From NCBI RefSeq assembly GCF_001624695.1, contig NZ_JSEP01000010.1:124001-188000 (forward strand): a stretch of 64,000 nt of DNA. The letters are read 5' to 3'. Below are positions 26,645 through 35,020 of this stretch, in pieces. The position numbers were made by a program, and so were the translations under genes. The notes beneath the pieces were generated by a model. The model was not told where the DNA came from. It made no database searches and saw only the letters and a list, made by a program, of their open reading frames with translations. This DNA is from Labrenzia sp. OB1 (lineage in GTDB: Bacteria > Pseudomonadota > Alphaproteobacteria > Rhizobiales > Stappiaceae). Each line of letters starts with the position of its first letter. Position 1 is the stretch's first letter.

Positions 26645-27352
26645 TTAAGCCGCCTTTGAAAGCCGCTCGCTGGCGATGTCGTAATATGCCACCTCCCGCT
26701 CGCACCCGACAAACCGTCGCCCGGCCCTCAGAGCAGCCACACCTGTTGTACCTGACCCCGCAAACGGATCCAGAATCGTCCCGGCCGGGCAAACCTGAAC
26801 CAGTGCGTCCATCAGCGGTACCGGCTTGCCGGTAGAGTGGAGCTTCGGCCCTCCGGCCATGACACCGCAGCGGATCACGCCCGGATATGTCGGCCCATCC
26901 TTGTCGTGCCAGGCACCTTTCGAACCCCAGAGGACAAACTCCGCCTGCTGTCGGAACCTCCCTTTTGCCGGCCTGCAGGCTTCGGTCTTGTCCCACGGCA
27001 CACAGCCCCGGTAAGTGAAACCAGCCGCCTGGACTGCGTCGATCATGACCGAAAGCTGCCTCCAGTCCGTGAAGACCAGAAAGGGGGAGCCGGGTTTCAG
27101 AACCCGGTGTGCCTCTGCCAGCCATAAGGTGGACCAGAGCAGATAAGAATGCTGATCCCGGTTCTCGCCGGAGAACTCAGGATACTTGCCCGGGTTGTTG
27201 AGGTACTTGTTGTTGGCGCTGTCGGCCGTTCTGCTCGCGGCATGCAGTCCTCCGGAGCTGTAGGGCGGGTCTGTCACCAGAGCATCGAATTGGTCTGCCG
27301 ACTGCTCATGCAGCCAGGTCAGGGCGTCTTGCTGAAAGAGTTTCCAGGACAT
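26645..27352 (-). CDS. Phage-type DNA methyltransferase (beta-class, DPPY), translated with Com
   Basis: 235-residue site-specific adenine-N6 or cytosine-N4 methyltransferase. Motif IV DPPY is at 28-31, and motif I DPFAGSGTTG is at 195-204. This order (IV before I) defines the beta class, as in CcrM-like and many phage enzymes. There is no partner endonuclease. Its start lies inside the com gene (34-bp overlap), the arrangement of com-mom in phage Mu, so it is probably a late DNA-modification gene protecting virion DNA from host restriction. The recognition sequence is unknown. Confidence 0.9.
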   Translation of the reverse strand: MSWKLFQQDALTWLHEQSADQFDALVTDPPYSSGGLHAASRTADSANNKYLNNPGKYPEFSGENRDQHSYLLWSTLWLAEAHRVLKPGSPFLVFTDWRQLSVMIDAVQAAGFTYRGCVPWDKTEACRPAKGRFRQQAEFVLWGSKGAWHDKDGPTYPGVIRCGVMAGGPKLHSTGKPVPLMDALVQVCPAGTILDPFAGSGTTGVAALRAGRRFVGCEREVAYYDIASERLSKAA

Positions 27353-27519
27353 GTCTTCTCCGGAGGATGGCGCTCACGGCGTTCGGAGAAGGGCTCAATT
27401 GGCCTCAGGTTGTTCAAGGTGCCGCATCGCGTGCACTTGATTTCGACAGGACCGACTATCGCTCGGTCGGCGGATTTCATCAAGAGTTTGCGGCAAGAGC
27501 CGCAACGAATTTCATTCAT
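27319..27519 (-). CDS. com: Com-like zinc-finger translational regulator
   Basis: 66 residues starting at ATG 27519. Two CxxC pairs (RCGSCRKLL and IKCTRCGTLN) flank a short insert, followed by a basic/Pro tail, as in phage Mu Com. Mu Com binds the mRNA of the overlapping mom gene, melts a stem-loop and allows its translation. Here the overlapped gene is a DNA methyltransferase instead of mom. The frame is open 19 codons upstream, but the family starts at MNEIRC. Confidence 0.85.
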   Translation of the reverse strand: MNEIRCGSCRKLLMKSADRAIVGPVEIKCTRCGTLNNLRPIEPFSERRERHPPEKTCPGNSFSKTP

Positions 27520-27636
27520 GGGATTCGACAACCTTATGGCGACTCGTCCATATAATCCGGGCATCGCGCGATGCACCGGGCGCGGTGGTTGTCACAGGCT
27601 ACCGGGCGGGCTGAAGATTGGCGTTGGAGGCCCGCC

Positions 27637-27656
27637 GTCCGGACGAAAGTCCGGAC
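27637..27656. repeat. Perfect 8-bp hairpin with GAAA tetraloop
   Basis: GTCCGGAC-gaaa-GTCCGGAC. The arms are self-complementary, so the site is both an inverted and a direct repeat. It lies 14 bp before the ribosome-binding site of the gene at 27683 and between it and the oppositely oriented com gene. It could form a stable GNRA-capped RNA stem or a protein-binding dyad. No T-run follows, so a terminator is unlikely. Confidence 0.6.
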
Positions 27657-27682
27657 CGTCCGCCAGCTAGGGGGGAGCAAAT

Positions 27683-28180
27683 TTGCTGGGGTTCTGGTTA
27701 TCAGTGCTAGGCTTAAGCTTGGACATTATCGGCGTTTGTTGTGCCGCTCCGTTAGTCGCAAGAGCGTCAGAAAATGGAAGGCGAAGGAACGCGCTAAAAG
27801 CTTTGGAAACAATCGAACAGGATATCAAAATCCAAGTAGCAGTAGAGCTCCAAGAGCCTGGTCTGCGAGAGTATTGGCGACAGAGGTTTAAATTACCGAT
27901 TTTAGATATGTACCTGAAAGAAATTGCTGGCCCTGCGCGGCATCTGGAAATGCACGAAGAGTGGGGGGCTTTGAAGAGGTATCTGCAATATGGTTGTGAA
28001 AACGAAGCGGCCCTAAAGTCGGCAATTGGCAGTCTCCGAAGAGCATTTTCGGAACGTTGGGGTGAAGTGCCCACCTTCATCGATTTGAGAAAGGCTGAGA
28101 GATGGGGGTTCGCTTTTATCCTGATCGGATTCATTCTGCAGCTAATAGGGTTGATTTTCTCCGCTCCGGTTGCAGGGTAA
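27683..28180 (+). CDS. Small two-TM membrane protein of unknown function (moron candidate)
   Basis: 165 residues. The start is TTG 27683, supported by a strong ribosome-binding site (GGGGGAG) 6 bases upstream. One hydrophobic helix lies at the N-terminus (MLGFWLSVLGLSLDIIGVCCAAPLV) and one at the C-terminus (WGFAFILIGFILQLIGLIF). Between them is a charged helical domain of about 110 residues. It reads opposite to the phage late genes on both sides, and its composition is more AT-rich. That is typical of a moron, a self-contained gene carried by a prophage. No family recognised. Confidence 0.7.
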   Translation: MLGFWLSVLGLSLDIIGVCCAAPLVARASENGRRRNALKALETIEQDIKIQVAVELQEPGLREYWRQRFKLPILDMYLKEIAGPARHLEMHEEWGALKRYLQYGCENEAALKSAIGSLRRAFSERWGEVPTFIDLRKAERWGFAFILIGFILQLIGLIFSAPVAG

Positions 28181-28211
28181 GGCGGTGCAGGCTTGTCCAT
28201 CAATTTCCAGC

Positions 28212-29219
28212 TCACTCCCTCGTCTCCACTTCCACCATCGTCACCCAGCCACCGCCTTCCGGGTCGATCGTGTGACTGACGCTGCTGGCGACCCACTGGA
28301 TGGCCCCGATCGCCGTCCCGAAGCCGGTAAGTATGACCGGCGCACCGGCAACCGCCGCAGGGTTGCCGCGCATCTCAAATGAGCCCGTGCCGCTCCAACG
28401 GGTGAGGGCCGTCACCATTGTCGCGGCGGTCTTTTTTGCTTCCGCCTGGCTGGGCGTCAGGTGAAGCGCGCTGAACGGCCCGCCTGTCTCACCGAACGAC
28501 TGGTTTTCCCGCCCCACCCGGCCTTTCTTCGGGTCGTACCAGCTGGTTTCGGTCTTCTCATGCGCCGGCCGTTCCTCGATATCGACATCCCAGCCATAGA
28601 CCCGGCGCCGGTCGATCAGGATCGGCGGCAGATCCTTGCCCGAGCCCGATTGCGCCTTGCCCCGCTCCAGGACGACCAGCTTGCCGGCCTGGGGCTTGAC
28701 GACCGCGCCGATCTCGTCGGCCAGCTCGGTGGCGAAATCCAGCAGGCTCTGGTTCAGCCGCATCCGGTAGGGGATCTCGATCGACGCGATCACCGGGCTG
28801 ACAAGCGCGGAAACGCCGGCCTCGGCCGCCAGGCTCTCGAAGATCTTCCCGGCGGTGCCGAACCCGCCCTCGGGGTCGTAGTGTTTTGAGCCGCTGGCCT
28901 TCATCTTGTCGATGAAATCAGCCGCCCGGCAATGCACCTCCATCGTCTCGCCATCCTCGGCCGAGCCGCCGAAGGCCGTGCGGCTGACCGTGAAGCTGCC
29001 GAAGTCCGCCGCCGCGCCGGGTACAAACCCGGCCTTGATGGAATAGCGCGTACCCTTGGGGGGCGGAGAAAAGGGCGGGGCCTTGAATGTCAGCACAGCC
29101 TCGTCGCTTTCGTATCCGGCCTGATCGGTGATGGACACACTGAGCAGATCGCTGCCCCAGAAGGGAACGAGATTGGCGCTTGTGGGCCCGGAGACGATCA
29201 CAAAGGGACGGGCGATCAT
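28212..29219 (-). CDS. Phage late control protein D / tail hub (P2 gpD family)
   Basis: 335-residue GPD-family protein. In P2-like contractile tails it forms part of the baseplate hub (the gp27-like ring that carries the spike). Typical features are the N-terminal SVSITDQAGYESDEAVLTF region and the C-terminal ALTRWSGTGSFEMRGNPAAVAGAPVILTGFG block. It is the last gene of the tail operon and overlaps tail gene X by 4 bp. Confidence 0.9.
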   Translation of the reverse strand: MIARPFVIVSGPTSANLVPFWGSDLLSVSITDQAGYESDEAVLTFKAPPFSPPPKGTRYSIKAGFVPGAAADFGSFTVSRTAFGGSAEDGETMEVHCRAADFIDKMKASGSKHYDPEGGFGTAGKIFESLAAEAGVSALVSPVIASIEIPYRMRLNQSLLDFATELADEIGAVVKPQAGKLVVLERGKAQSGSGKDLPPILIDRRRVYGWDVDIEERPAHEKTETSWYDPKKGRVGRENQSFGETGGPFSALHLTPSQAEAKKTAATMVTALTRWSGTGSFEMRGNPAAVAGAPVILTGFGTAIGAIQWVASSVSHTIDPEGGGWVTMVEVETRE

Positions 29220-29455
29220 TCCCAGGGCCTCACCGGGGTTTCATCTGCGGCTTCGGGGGCTGCGGGCACGCTTAGGATTGTGCCGAAGGCAACGTCGCCG
29301 GCCGGGTTTTTCTTGTCGCCGGAAAGGCGCCGGTTGGCGGTGAGCAGCGTCTCCGTGGTCGCGCCGCGTTCGCTGCCGTAAAGATCGCGGGCAACGCGGT
29401 CGATCCGCTCCGCGTCTTCCGTGACCGTGTAGGTGGTGACTGGATTATCGGTCAT
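29216..29455 (-). CDS. Phage tail protein X (LysM-like, P2 gpX)
   Basis: 79-residue protein with the gpX/LysM pattern (YTVTEDAERIDRVARDLYGSERGATTETLLTANRRL). In P2-like phages it sits between U and D and is a baseplate component. The C-terminal PVRPWE ends as in relatives. It overlaps D by 4 bp and is separated from U by 6 bp. Confidence 0.88.
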   Translation of the reverse strand: MTDNPVTTYTVTEDAERIDRVARDLYGSERGATTETLLTANRRLSGDKKNPAGDVAFGTILSVPAAPEAADETPVRPWE

Positions 29456-29461
29456 GTTGCC

Positions 29462-29851
29462 TCACACGAAGACCAGGCCGATTTCGGCGTTGAGGGACCG
29501 GCCCCGGCCGGTGAACGGATGGAAGCGGTCTTCATCCATGTAAAGCTCGCGGATGACGACCAGACCGAGATTGTCGGCGGCCAGATTGGCGCCGAGACGC
29601 AGATAAAGCACCGGCAATTGCGCGGTGTGCTGCGTTTGCAGCCAACCTAGGGCGTCCATGCCGCCGAAGACAAAGGGAAGGGTGAGGACTTCCAGCCTGG
29701 CGGAGCGCTCGCCGATCCCGGTCAATTGATAATCCATGCCGGTGAAGGTCGCCCGGCCGGGCACGCGGGTCTCGCTTGCCTGGCTCACATGCTGCGGATT
29801 GAGACCGATGACCTTGAGCTGGGCGGCGCCGATGGACACGAGCGACGTCAT
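29462..29851 (-). CDS. Phage tail protein U (P2 gpU)
   Basis: 129 residues of the P2 GpU family, a tail-assembly/terminator component. Visible are the MTSLVSIGAAQLKVIGLNP start and the central GGMDALGWLQTQHTAQLPVLYL segment. It overlaps the tape-measure gene by 4 bp, which supports the ATG at 29851. Its place between tape measure and X is the standard P2 order. Confidence 0.88.
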   Translation of the reverse strand: MTSLVSIGAAQLKVIGLNPQHVSQASETRVPGRATFTGMDYQLTGIGERSARLEVLTLPFVFGGMDALGWLQTQHTAQLPVLYLRLGANLAADNLGLVVIRELYMDEDRFHPFTGRGRSLNAEIGLVFV

Positions 29852-31965
29852 GCGAAGTCTCCGGTGTCATGCAGCGCACGGGCGCGGGCGGTGCGGATGG
29901 CCCGGTTTTGCATGCGCTGTGCTTCGCGGGCGGCCCGTTCCGGATCGCGCACCTGGTTGAAAGTGTTCTGGATCTTCAGGGCGGGAGCAGGCGCAGCCGG
30001 CACCGATTTGAAGGACCGCCCCGGACCGCGCTCCCTGTGCGAGATCGGGTCGGCACCGGAGAAACTCGGATTGATCTTCGGCGTGGCGGTGAAGGAAAAA
30101 CGGGCCTTCAGCTGATCGGCGATCGCGGTTGCCTTGCCGGCCTCTTCTGTGAGCGCATCGGCAAACTCCGACCCGGCCTTGTCGCCAGCTTCCCGGAAGG
30201 ACTGCGGACCGGGTACCAGGCGTTCAAGGTTCGCGGTACCAGGTTTGGCGCGCGGCGCGGGGACGCCTCCGGGCGCTGGAGATTGCGGCTCGCCCCCACC
30301 CTGGAGCTGGCGGGCCTGTTGCAACTGCCACTCCAGTTCCTTCAGCCGCAGTTCCAGGGGCAGGCGGGCCGTATCCGGCAGGCCGAAACGGGATTCCGGC
30401 CGGTTCTCGATCTGGCCCTTCAACTCCTCGATTTCCAATTGGAGCGCCCCGGTATCGACCGACTTGAGCCGGCCGGTGTTGGCGATGCTTTCCTCCTGCC
30501 TGCGGAAGGCCGGGTTGATCCAGCCGATGAACTCCTCGATGAGCGGATTGGTGATGCCGCCCCAAAGGGAGCCTGCCGTGCGGCCGCTCTTGGTCAAGGC
30601 TGCTTTCCTGCGATCCGATTGCGCCTTGGGCGTGTTCTCCAGAAAGCCGGCGTCGAGATCGACGATGCCCTCTGACTTGTTGCGGATGGCTGCGTAAGCC
30701 TGATTGTAGAAAGCGCGGTTGTTCAGGAGGGGCCGCAGGGCGGATTTGGCCTGCATGTCGCCGAAGAGTTCGCCAATGGCAAATTCGTTGCCGCCGGTCA
30801 GGCGTTGAACCTCATCGAGAAGCGCCAGGATATAGGGCGTTCCCTGTTCCTGCGCCCGCCCGGAAACGGCTCTGAGATCCACGCCCTTTTCCTCGAAATT
30901 TTTGACGGTCTCCGGTGAAGCCATTTTCGACAGGAGGTTCTGCAGGTTGGTTGCCGCGCCCGCTTCCATGCCGGCGCCTTTGCGCACGACCTGGGCGAGG
31001 GCCACCAGCTCGGCCGAGGCGTCCAGTCCGGAGCGGCCGCTGGCGCTGTAAAGCGCACCCAGCTCCGGGAAGTATTTCGCCATCGCCTCGATTTCGAATT
31101 CACCTTCCTTGCCGCCCTTGACGATCTGGTCGAGGAAGGCCGGAACCTGATTTTCCTTGATCCCGAGATTGTTGATCGCGGCGGTTACGGCACGGGCGAT
31201 GATTTCGGGCTCTGAGCCCGAGGCGAAGGCGGTTTTACCGACCGGCATGAGGAGGGCGTTCTGGCGTGCAACGGGGAAGTTCGCCGCCGCGAACACGTTC
31301 CGGGCGGCGTTGACCGCTTCCGTATCCTGGCCGAAGCGCATGGCGACACGGGTGTTTTCCGCCTTGATCGCCTTGACCACTTCCGGGTCGCGCATTTCGG
31401 CGGTCACGGCCACGCGGGCGGCCGCGTCGTCCACGGAGTTAAAGCCCTTTTCAAGTTGGTTTAAACCGCGCACGATATTATCGACGGCCGCGAAGGCCGC
31501 CAGGGCGCCGAAGGCGCGGCCGGCGGTCGTTTCCAGCCCGCCCATCACGCCCGTCAGGCGCTTTGCCGGAACGACGACCGCGCCCTGGTCCGCGACCCGG
31601 CGCCCGAGCCCGTCCACTTTTCTCGTCGCGCGATCCACCTCGCCATGCAGCGCCCGGAACTTGGTGCGGTCGATTGTCCTCAACCTGTTGCCCGCCTGCG
31701 TCGCCGCATTGCCAAGCTGCTTCAGCTCCCGTTCCACCCGGTCGGTTTTCTGGGCGTTGAGCGCGCGCATCTTGTTGGCGGGCAGTTCCAGGGCGGTGGC
31801 CGCTTTGCGGGCATTGCCGCTGATCTTGTCGAGATCCCGGCCGAGCTTGCGGGTGCCGGAGCCGTCGAGCCGGTCGGCCGCCCGGTCAATCTCCTGAAGG
31901 TCTTTCTTGGCACGGCGGGCGCCGCGATCCTTGTAGTCAAGGCGCAGCTTTAGCGAAACGTCCAT
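29848..31965 (-). CDS. Phage tail tape-measure protein
   Basis: 705 residues, short for a tape measure, so a short tail is expected. The N-terminal about 200 residues are charged coiled coil (KDRGARRAKKDLQEIDRAADRL...), and a hydrophobic stretch (AFGALAAFAAVDNIVRGLNQL) follows. Then come the phage TMP core with GMEAGAATNLQNLLSKMASPETVKNFEEKGVDL, a second coiled region near 520-570, and a Pro-rich tail. It lies between the E/E' chaperone genes and U, as in P2 gpT. Confidence 0.9.
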   Translation of the reverse strand: MDVSLKLRLDYKDRGARRAKKDLQEIDRAADRLDGSGTRKLGRDLDKISGNARKAATALELPANKMRALNAQKTDRVERELKQLGNAATQAGNRLRTIDRTKFRALHGEVDRATRKVDGLGRRVADQGAVVVPAKRLTGVMGGLETTAGRAFGALAAFAAVDNIVRGLNQLEKGFNSVDDAAARVAVTAEMRDPEVVKAIKAENTRVAMRFGQDTEAVNAARNVFAAANFPVARQNALLMPVGKTAFASGSEPEIIARAVTAAINNLGIKENQVPAFLDQIVKGGKEGEFEIEAMAKYFPELGALYSASGRSGLDASAELVALAQVVRKGAGMEAGAATNLQNLLSKMASPETVKNFEEKGVDLRAVSGRAQEQGTPYILALLDEVQRLTGGNEFAIGELFGDMQAKSALRPLLNNRAFYNQAYAAIRNKSEGIVDLDAGFLENTPKAQSDRRKAALTKSGRTAGSLWGGITNPLIEEFIGWINPAFRRQEESIANTGRLKSVDTGALQLEIEELKGQIENRPESRFGLPDTARLPLELRLKELEWQLQQARQLQGGGEPQSPAPGGVPAPRAKPGTANLERLVPGPQSFREAGDKAGSEFADALTEEAGKATAIADQLKARFSFTATPKINPSFSGADPISHRERGPGRSFKSVPAAPAPALKIQNTFNQVRDPERAAREAQRMQNRAIRTARARALHDTGDFA

Positions 31966-32190
31966 TCAAGTCTCCGCCTTGTCAGTTCCGGTCATCAGGC
32001 CAAAGGTCTCGCCGTGGATGTCGTCGGCCTCTTTCCACCACAGCAGGCACTCGGTCCATTCCCAGCCGAGCACCTGGTGAAGGGGCGTGTGAAGGATGGC
32101 GGCCGTGCGGGCGGCGATGCGCCGCCAGTCTTCCGGACGCGCTCTCAGGCGTCGTCCGCCCGGAAGACGCGCGGAAAAAAATCCAGGCAC
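31966..32190 (-). CDS. Tail assembly chaperone extension (E'-type, reached by -1 frameshift)
   Basis: Open frame of 74 codons that overlaps the end of the E-like gene by 46 bp in the -1 frame. It has no ribosome-binding site of its own (only a GTG at 32190). The overlap contains T TTT TTT C, a typical -1 slippage site, so it is probably translated only as the C-terminal part of an E-E' fusion, as in P2 and many tailed phages. The sequence LHQVLGWEWTECLLWWKEADDIHGE resembles GpE-type tail chaperone ends. Confidence 0.75.
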   Translation of the reverse strand: MPGFFSARLPGGRRLRARPEDWRRIAARTAAILHTPLHQVLGWEWTECLLWWKEADDIHGETFGLMTGTDKAET

Positions 32191-32582
32191 CGTTCGCTTA
32201 CCGCATCGCCGTCATCGTCCATCAGGCCGCGCAGCACGGCGGCCGGCAGTCCGGTCTGGGCGGCGTAGATCTCATAGAGGTCCAGCTTGCCGTCGCGCAT
32301 TTTGGAGGCGATCTGCCCGACTTTCGCGACGGTCAGCCGGCGCACGGTGATGCTCTTCACTGTGCGTCCGGACCACTTGAACGGATGACTGAGCGGCACC
32401 TCGGCAAGACGTGTTGCCGGATCGGACTGGAAATCGAGATCCGCGATATCAACCGGCACTTCCGGCGCGGGTTCGAGTGCGGATGGCGCGGCCGTGTTGT
32501 CCAGATCCGCCGTCAGGTCCTCCGGCGGCATCTGGATCTCTTCAAGCGGCACGTCCAGACCGGGTTTTCTGCTGTCGTTCAT
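32145..32582 (-). CDS. Phage tail assembly chaperone (P2 gpE-like)
   Basis: 145 residues from ATG 32582. The N-terminal 60 residues are acidic and Pro-rich and probably disordered. Then comes the FII/E-type domain HPFKWSGRTVKSITVRRLTVAKVGQIASKM, shared by phage tail assembly chaperones that coat the tape measure. The position between tube and tape measure fits. Its 3' end carries the 7-T slippery site that gives the E-E' fusion. Confidence 0.85.
   Translation of the reverse strand: MNDSRKPGLDVPLEEIQMPPEDLTADLDNTAAPSALEPAPEVPVDIADLDFQSDPATRLAEVPLSHPFKWSGRTVKSITVRRLTVAKVGQIASKMRDGKLDLYEIYAAQTGLPAAVLRGLMDDDGDAVSERCLDFFPRVFRADDA
32175..32181 (-). promoter_or_regulatory. -1 programmed frameshift (slippery) site T TTT TTT
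   Basis: On the minus strand the E frame reads GAT TTT TTT CCG. A one-base backward slip on the seven Ts gives TTT TTT TCC GCG, which is exactly the frame of the downstream E' open frame. The E frame ends 10 codons later, at 32145-32147. Position and sequence match the tail-chaperone frameshift known in P2- and lambda-type phages. Confidence 0.8.
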
Positions 32583-32592
32583 GGATGCTGCC

Positions 32593-33099
32593 TCAGGCCG
32601 CGATGATCGCGTTGTGATCGGCGCTGTAGTCGGCGCCGTTGATGACGATCTTGTTGGCGAAGAAGTCGAAGGCGTGGATCCGTTTGCCGTCCACGATGTC
32701 CTCATAGGCGACGATCGAGCCGACCTGATATTCGGTCTGTCCGCCGCGCTTGCCGCTGACACGGGGCTGGCTGACCGCGCTCACCAGGCCTTTCAGGATC
32801 ACGACCCGGCCGATGTTCTTGCCGGCCTGCAGGTCGCGCAGGCGCTCATAATAGTAGAACGTGGTCCAGTCGCCCGCCTCGCGGCCGAAGAGAGAACGCA
32901 CGTCGTCATGTGAGCCGTGCAGGGAGAAGGGGGCCGACAGGGGCTCGATCTCGCCGGGGTTCTCGAAAGCCATCCAGCTTCCCGCCAGGGTGATCGTGTC
33001 CTGGACACGGCTGAGGTTCGGCATCTGCACGGTGTCGAGGCGCAAGCGCTGGTTCAGCGTATCGACATACCAGTTCGCGCCATAGATCACGCTATCCAT
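32593..33099 (-). CDS. Phage major tail tube protein (P2 FII)
   Basis: 168-residue tube protein with the FII-family start (YGANWYVDTLNQRLRLDTVQMPNLSRV) and the central KIGR/LDLQAGKNIGRVVILKGLVSA strand region. It polymerises into the inner tube of the contractile tail. It lies 11 bp downstream of the sheath gene, as in P2 FI-FII. Confidence 0.92.
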   Translation of the reverse strand: MDSVIYGANWYVDTLNQRLRLDTVQMPNLSRVQDTITLAGSWMAFENPGEIEPLSAPFSLHGSHDDVRSLFGREAGDWTTFYYYERLRDLQAGKNIGRVVILKGLVSAVSQPRVSGKRGGQTEYQVGSIVAYEDIVDGKRIHAFDFFANKIVINGADYSADHNAIIAA

Positions 33100-33110
33100 G
33101 TTCGGTTCCT

Positions 33111-34349
33111 TTAAGCTGTGCTGGCTACGCGGATGTTCTGGTCGCCGAGGGCCTCAAGGGCCTGGGCGATATTTTCCGCCAGAAGATCGAAGGCTTCCGG
33201 CTGGGGCTCGGTGAAGATCTGCAGATCGACGAGATCCGGCGTTTCCTCGAAACGCAGCTTGACCTTCAGGGCGCCGTCCCGCAGGGAGGTATTGGGGTTC
33301 AGCGCCCGGTCCCAGATCACCTCGTAATCGATGATCGCGCCGAAGGCCTGGCGCTCGGCGCAGGCTTCGGAAATCGTCCGGTAGATGAGTGTCGCCAGAT
33401 GGGGCCCGAGATCCTGGGCATTGTATTTGCGCATTGCCCGGATGAATGCCTTTTCAATCGAGCGGCGGGTGCGGATGCGCTTGATGGATCGGTAGTCCAC
33501 AACGGTCGGATCGGTTGCCGTGGTGAAGGGCGCCCACAGCAGCTTGTTTTCGATGATCGTGCCGACACCGGACTGGCAGAGAAAATTGCTGTCGGAAGTC
33601 GGGTCGCCGTCGCGGTGGCTGACACGGGTCTCGACGCCTCTGATCCCGACCAGGGGCTTGTTCCAGGCGGCTTTGTAAGGGTTGCCTGCTTCCGCATCCC
33701 GCTTCAGGATCTGGGCCGCCCAGGAGGTGGACATGGGGGCGGTCGCATCGGCGCCGTCCTTCCAGATCTTCACGCGCGGATAGCCCATCAGGATATTGAG
33801 CGAGGTGGCGAAGTCGGCAGCCGAGGTCGCGGCGGTTTCGCGCGTGGTGCCATCGGCATCGGCGACCACGAAGCAGTCGATGATTTTGGCGCAGACACCT
33901 TCGGCGGCCGTTACCACCGGATTGGCTGCATTGCCCGGTCGCTGGTGGCTGTACTCCGGCGCGATGATCAGTGCCGGCTCGATACCGATTTCCGAAAGAG
34001 CTTCCTGAAGTGCCCAGACACCGGTCTTCTCCGTGGCGCTGCCGGCAATGTGCCCGAGCTGGGTTTCCTCGTCCGGGCCCTCGGGGCATCGGCTGAAGAT
34101 GACATCGGTGGAGATGCCGGCAGACGCGATCTGCTCGATCGCGTCTTTGGCAACGCCATTGCCCAGAAGGGCGATTGTGGCCGCGTCTTCCGTCGACACG
34201 GCGATGGGCTTGTGCATTTCAATGGAGTTGTCGGCCTCGGGGGCCGGCAGGCACATGCCGATGTAGGTCTGGCGCGCATTGATGGAGGCGACGGTGGGTG
34301 TCAGATCCGAAAAGACGCGGGTACCGACATTGGGGACGATGGCGCTCAT
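33111..34349 (-). CDS. Phage tail sheath protein (P2 FI)
   Basis: 412 residues from ATG 34349; the frame is open to a TTG at 34370, but the sheath family starts MSAIVPNVGTRVFSDLTP. Core blocks include EYSHQRPGNAANPVVTAAEGVCAKI, the subtilisin-like centre and the C-terminal domain IRVRSRIEKAF-type region (RIRTRRSIEKAFIRAMRKYNAQDLG) that forms the contractile lattice. It is the first gene after the terminator at 34416-34444, so it must have its own late promoter in the roughly 70-bp space. Confidence 0.93.
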   Translation of the reverse strand: MSAIVPNVGTRVFSDLTPTVASINARQTYIGMCLPAPEADNSIEMHKPIAVSTEDAATIALLGNGVAKDAIEQIASAGISTDVIFSRCPEGPDEETQLGHIAGSATEKTGVWALQEALSEIGIEPALIIAPEYSHQRPGNAANPVVTAAEGVCAKIIDCFVVADADGTTRETAATSAADFATSLNILMGYPRVKIWKDGADATAPMSTSWAAQILKRDAEAGNPYKAAWNKPLVGIRGVETRVSHRDGDPTSDSNFLCQSGVGTIIENKLLWAPFTTATDPTVVDYRSIKRIRTRRSIEKAFIRAMRKYNAQDLGPHLATLIYRTISEACAERQAFGAIIDYEVIWDRALNPNTSLRDGALKVKLRFEETPDLVDLQIFTEPQPEAFDLLAENIAQALEALGDQNIRVASTA

Positions 34350-34415
34350 ATCAGCGTGGTCTCCGGCCAAGGGTTAAAGGCAGTTGAAGCTGCCTTCATC
34401 ATCGGCCGGACGCGC

Positions 34416-34444
34416 AAAAAAAAGGGGCTGACGATCGTCAGCCC
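34416..34444 (-). terminator. Rho-independent terminator on the minus strand
   Basis: Read on the minus strand: perfect stem GGGCTGAC-gatc-GTCAGCCC, one further C, then eight Ts. It lies 67 bp after the stop of the fibre-assembly-like gene (34511) and about 70 bp before the sheath start. It separates the baseplate/fibre operon from the sheath-to-D operon. Confidence 0.88.
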
Positions 34445-34510
34445 ACGGGATTTGTCCTTCGGATATGCGTCATATTGCAGAAAGAAAGGGGCTTGCGCAA
34501 TCCCGTCTTC

Positions 34511-35020
34511 TCAGAGCGACAGGGCCTCCTGCCAGAGCGTGTCTACGTCTTCGGGCGAAAATCCCAACGTGCCCGACAGGCTTACGATGAGGGGGTGGAG
34601 CCGCTCGAACTGTGTCGCGTATTCCCATTCGATTTGTGCATTGGCGCGCTCGATGTCGTCGGCGATCTGCGCGATGGCCGAGTCCACCTGGTCGAGAGTA
34701 CGACCGGATTGCACCAGAGCGAGCCGGAATTGCCGGGCGGTCAAGGGGGGCATCCTGGCACGAAGATCCTCGGCTGCCGGCGCACTCCATTCGGGGATCG
34801 CGCCTCCTGCATTCAGCCAGGACTGCGCGGCCTCGATGACCTTAAGGTTCCAGGCATTGTTTTCACCCGGCCTCAGTCCGGTAAAAAGGATCTCGCGTTC
34901 GCCGTTCGGCCATTCCACTTCATATTCCACCGTTCCGATGAGTTGGCTCAGGTCCGCAAGGGTGTGATCGGTCTCATGGTGCGGCAGGACGCCGATGATC
35001 TGTACAATGGAAGCGTTCAT
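34511..35020 (-). CDS. Phage tail fibre-associated protein
   Basis: 169 residues. The N-terminus (about 1-80) has the beta-rich VEWPNGEREILFTGLRPGENNAWN region. The C-terminal 80 residues (MPPLTARQFRLALVQSGRTLDQVDSAIAQI...) form a helical module often found in proteins encoded after tail fibres of Mu- and P2-like prophages. It overlaps the fibre gene by one base, suggesting a fibre chaperone or cap. The exact function is not known. Confidence 0.7.
   Translation of the reverse strand: MNASIVQIIGVLPHHETDHTLADLSQLIGTVEYEVEWPNGEREILFTGLRPGENNAWNLKVIEAAQSWLNAGGAIPEWSAPAAEDLRARMPPLTARQFRLALVQSGRTLDQVDSAIAQIADDIERANAQIEWEYATQFERLHPLIVSLSGTLGFSPEDVDTLWQEALSL

Noticed and set aside
26645-27352. Stand-alone restriction-modification methyltransferase
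   Set aside because: No endonuclease beside it; the 34-bp overlap with com points to phage DNA modification.
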